DNA from: Thermofilum sp.
GTDB lineage: Archaea > Thermoproteota > Thermoprotei > Thermofilales > Thermofilaceae
DNA: 6,139 bases
Direction of reading: 5' to 3'
Assembly: GCA_020832965.1 (NCBI GenBank)
Contig: JAJHRM010000160.1
Coordinates: 1-6,139, forward strand
How positions within the stretch are numbered: position 1 is the stretch's first letter; each line of letters opens with the position of its first letter. The position numbers and the translations under genes are program-made. Under the pieces are notes generated by a model, which was not told the origin of the DNA, did not search any database, and saw only the letters and a program-made list of their open reading frames with translations. Shown here piece after piece: positions 4,509 through 6,139 of this stretch.

Positions 4509-6139
4509 TTATGTGGCTGAAGGGGAACTTGGAGTTGTTCCACCAAGGACTCTCCAAGAAGTATAGGAGTTATAACCAGTCCTCATAGTGTAATATATCT
4601 GGTTATTACCGCCTCTAACAATAATGTAGAGATTCCCATCAACAAACCATATAGCTGTAGCTGGGCTTGAGGGAGTGGAGCCTGTTGGTATGCGTTCCCA
4701 GCCGCTCCAAGAGCCAGCCCAGGTATTCACATATACGGAACCAACACTACCATAACCCTTTACAACGAGGTACAGCCTTGAACCATCCGTAGCCAGAGAA
4801 GGCTCTGCATCTGTTGAACCACTCAACCTACTCCAAGACACAGCTATGTAGCCTAACGAACCCGTAAGCTGACTCGGGTCCACTTGACCGTAGTAGATGG
4901 ATTTACCGTCGGCGCCCACAACGACTAGGTGTAGCTTACCACCCATGTAGGCAGCAGCAGGACCCTTCACCGTCGAGCCGCTTAAACGCTTCCAGCCACC
5001 CCAGCTACCACTATACAAATCATAGACATTAACATAAGTACCATTATCGCCGCCCCTAACGATAAGATATATTTTCGAGCCGTCAGTTGCCAGAGCAGGC
5101 CTTGAAGGCGTAGAGCCAGGCAGCCTCTGCCAAACAACACTACCACTACCGATAGAGTCTATTCGTCCAAAATAGATACTTTTGTTATCAGCACCCCTAA
5201 CAGCTATGTAAAGCTTCCCACCAACAAGAACAGCAGAGGGAGAATCAAAAGTGCGCCCTGAAAGCTTAACATAACTGCATCCAGACAAGCACGGCTTATA
5301 ATATATCGAGTTGTCACTACCACGCACAATAGTTACAATGTTCACATTGTTTAAAATAAGTTTTAATCCATTGTTTATTCTACTCTCAGAGACACTGTAT
5401 CCAGCCATCTGGAATAGCCAAGCCAGGTTCTGCCTGGCAAGATAAGAGTACAATGTAATCATTGTCTCATTAACGTTATAGCCATTTGCAGTTAGCTTAT
5501 CTTTCATTGAGGTATTGTTGGCCCACAGCTGGAAAAATCGCCTATGAATATCAAAGCCATAAATCCTAGATAAATAGAAAAATATGAATTGTATACGTTC
5601 CGTCTGAGGTACAGTCTTGTCGCCAGCCAAGTAATCGAAGAAACCTGGGTGAGCACCTGAGAACCACAGCCTGAAATTTGGACCATAGAGGGATGTTATA
5701 GCCTCAGTTCCAAGATATGTTGCCAAAGGTTCACAGTAAGAGGGGCACTCAACGTAATACACCAGGGGTGACGTAAAAGAATACATGTGTCCCAACTCGT
5801 GGGCCAGTACAGCCAAGTATTCTGGTCTCACATTCGTTGGCCATCTAGCTATCCCAAGCCCAAGCCCTATAAAGCTGTATCCTCCCACCCCGCACCACTC
5901 AAAATTCACCTCCGCCCGATGAGGCTTAGCACCCAAATTCTCATTTGTCAGCCGGCTCAGCGCGTTGTAGAGATTCTGCACAGAGTCCAAAAATACCCCT
6001 GTCCTCACCTGACCACTTACATTGAATAAGTAGTCCACGGGAATGTAGACGCTAAAGTTGCCAATAGACAAAGTCCTATATGGAACAATATAGTTGTTAC
6101 TGTACAAGGACCCATTTAGTTGAACCTTCCCCAGCCCGC
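4509..6139 (-). CDS. Extracellular zinc metallopeptidase (gluzincin type) with C-terminal six-repeat beta-propeller (5' end beyond window)
   Basis: The frame is open from the right edge, reading [10 protein letters not shown] before the TTG at 6107, to TAA at 4509-4511; at least 542 codons are visible. The true start and any signal peptide lie outside the window. Numbering from 6107, residues about 30-250 are the catalytic domain: [12 protein letters not shown] has the zinc-binding HELGH at 103-107, and exactly 18 residues later comes E126 in CEPLATYL, where gluzincins have the third zinc ligand (HEXXH-X18-E, the spacing of M1 aminopeptidases and peptidase-MA-like families). A later helix pair ([20 protein letters not shown], 176-195) recalls M60/MA-like enzymes. 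C121 and C125 bracket the loop before E126 and may form a disulfide. Six propeller repeats fill 255-532. The coding sequence is AT-richer than both downstream genes. Peptidase activity is well supported; family and substrate are uncertain. Confidence 0.92.
   Translation of the reverse strand, partial: GLGKVQLNGSLYSNNYIVPYRTLSIGNFSVYIPVDYLFNVSGQVRTGVFLDSVQNLYNALSRLTNENLGAKPHRAEVNFEWCGVGGYSFIGLGLGIARWPTNVRPEYLAVLAHELGHMYSFTSPLVYYVECPSYCEPLATYLGTEAITSLYGPNFRLWFSGAHPGFFDYLAGDKTVPQTERIQFIFFYLSRIYGFDIHRRFFQLWANNTSMKDKLTANGYNVNETMITLYSYLARQNLAWLFQMAGYSVSESRINNGLKLILNNVNIVTIVRGSDNSIYYKPCLSGCSYVKLSGRTFDSPSAVLVGGKLYIAVRGADNKSIYFGRIDSIGSGSVVWQRLPGSTPSRPALATDGSKIYLIVRGGDNGTYVNVYDLYSGSWGGWKRLSGSTVKGPAAAYMGGKLHLVVVGADGKSIYYGQVDPSQLTGSLGYIAVSWSRLSGSTDAEPSLATDGSRLYLVVKGYGSVGSVYVNTWAGSWSGWERIPTGSTPSSPATAIWFVDGNLYIIVRGGNNQIYYTMRTGYNSYTSWRVLGGTTPSSPSAT
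4873..4979 (-). repeat. Near-identical block shared with 1512-1618
   Basis: The metallopeptidase copy of the blade 3/4 block. The few differences are mostly silent. Confidence 0.85.
5074..5159 (-). repeat. 86-bp block identical to 1716-1801
   Basis: This is the copy in the metallopeptidase gene. Its GC content is 57 % by hand count, against about 40 % in its immediate flanks here, so it looks imported from the GC-richer neighbour. Confidence 0.95.
5730..5801 (-). other. Zinc site HEXXH-X18-E of the metallopeptidase
   Basis: HELGH is encoded at 5787-5801 and the glutamate of EPLATYL at 5730-5732. The two histidines and this glutamate would bind Zn2+, and the HELGH glutamate would activate water, as in thermolysin and M1 enzymes. 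All these residues are present, so an active enzyme is expected. Confidence 0.85.

Larger units (their letters stand above)
4512..5345 (-). repeat. Six-repeat PLL/DUF346-like beta-propeller of the metallopeptidase
   Basis: Six repeats of about 43, 47, 46, 53, 48 and 41 residues run to the C-terminus and correspond blade for blade to the propeller of the adjacent adhesin-like protein. Blade 1 has the same CX3C pair (CLSGC). Blade 4 carries an insertion of about seven residues (around TGSLGYI) and blade 5 a loop (GYGSVGS) in place of the usual GxDxx. Blades 2-4 are nearly identical in protein to those of the neighbour, whereas blades 1, 5 and 6 are more diverged. Confidence 0.8.

Noticed and set aside
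6105..6107. TTG as the start codon of the metallopeptidase
   Set aside because: The frame is open upstream to the window edge ([10 protein letters not shown]), and the sequence after TTG is not a signal peptide although the domain appears secreted. The gene is better treated as 5'-partial.

Overview
The window holds three large protein-coding genes, all on the minus strand and read from right to left. The leftmost and rightmost run off the window edges. A thermophilic archaeon of the Thermoproteota (crenarchaeal) type is the best guess. TATA boxes stand about 26 bases upstream of the likely transcription starts, 5' leaders are absent or about 10 bases long, no Shine-Dalgarno sequence is seen, T-rich stretches follow the stop codons, arginine is often AGG/AGA, and the secreted proteins are rich in cysteine and tyrosine. 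The exact genus cannot be read from the sequence; a Thermofilum-like organism is only a guess.

Layout in order of transcription. (1) 4509-6139 is a 5'-partial gene for an extracellular zinc metallopeptidase with a gluzincin HEXXH-X18-E signature, followed by six beta-propeller-type repeats. (2) 4253-4508 is an AT-rich spacer with a probable terminator for the peptidase gene, an 18-bp palindrome and the promoter of the next gene. (3) 1172-4252 encodes a secreted protein of 1026 residues: signal peptide, two pre-peptidase-C-terminal-like beta-sandwiches, three Ig-like domains, a domain of the kind found beside archaeal thermopsins, an InlB-B-like repeat, and the same six propeller repeats. (4) 963-1171 is a second AT-rich spacer with a terminator and a leaderless promoter. 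(5) 1-962 is a 3'-partial gene for a secreted staphylococcal-nuclease-like (thermonuclease) enzyme with its catalytic residues intact, again followed by the same kind of propeller repeat (two visible before the edge).

The unifying feature is one C-terminal module shared by three adjacent genes whose N-terminal parts are unrelated: nuclease, adhesin-like stalk and protease. The repeat (about 44-48 residues; roughly (I/L)Y(I/V)xVRGxDxxIYY, then W-x(2)-L-x-GST-x(3)-P, then a short G-containing turn) resembles the PLL/DUF346 class of lectin-like propellers. An 86-bp stretch identical between the first two genes, set in diverged flanks, and a second nearly identical stretch, point to gene conversion that keeps the propellers alike. 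The working idea, which is inference, is a set of secreted exoenzymes and adhesins carrying a common glycan-binding tag, for docking to the producer's own envelope, to a partner cell or to detritus, so that protein and nucleic acid are degraded at that place. The set may extend beyond both edges.
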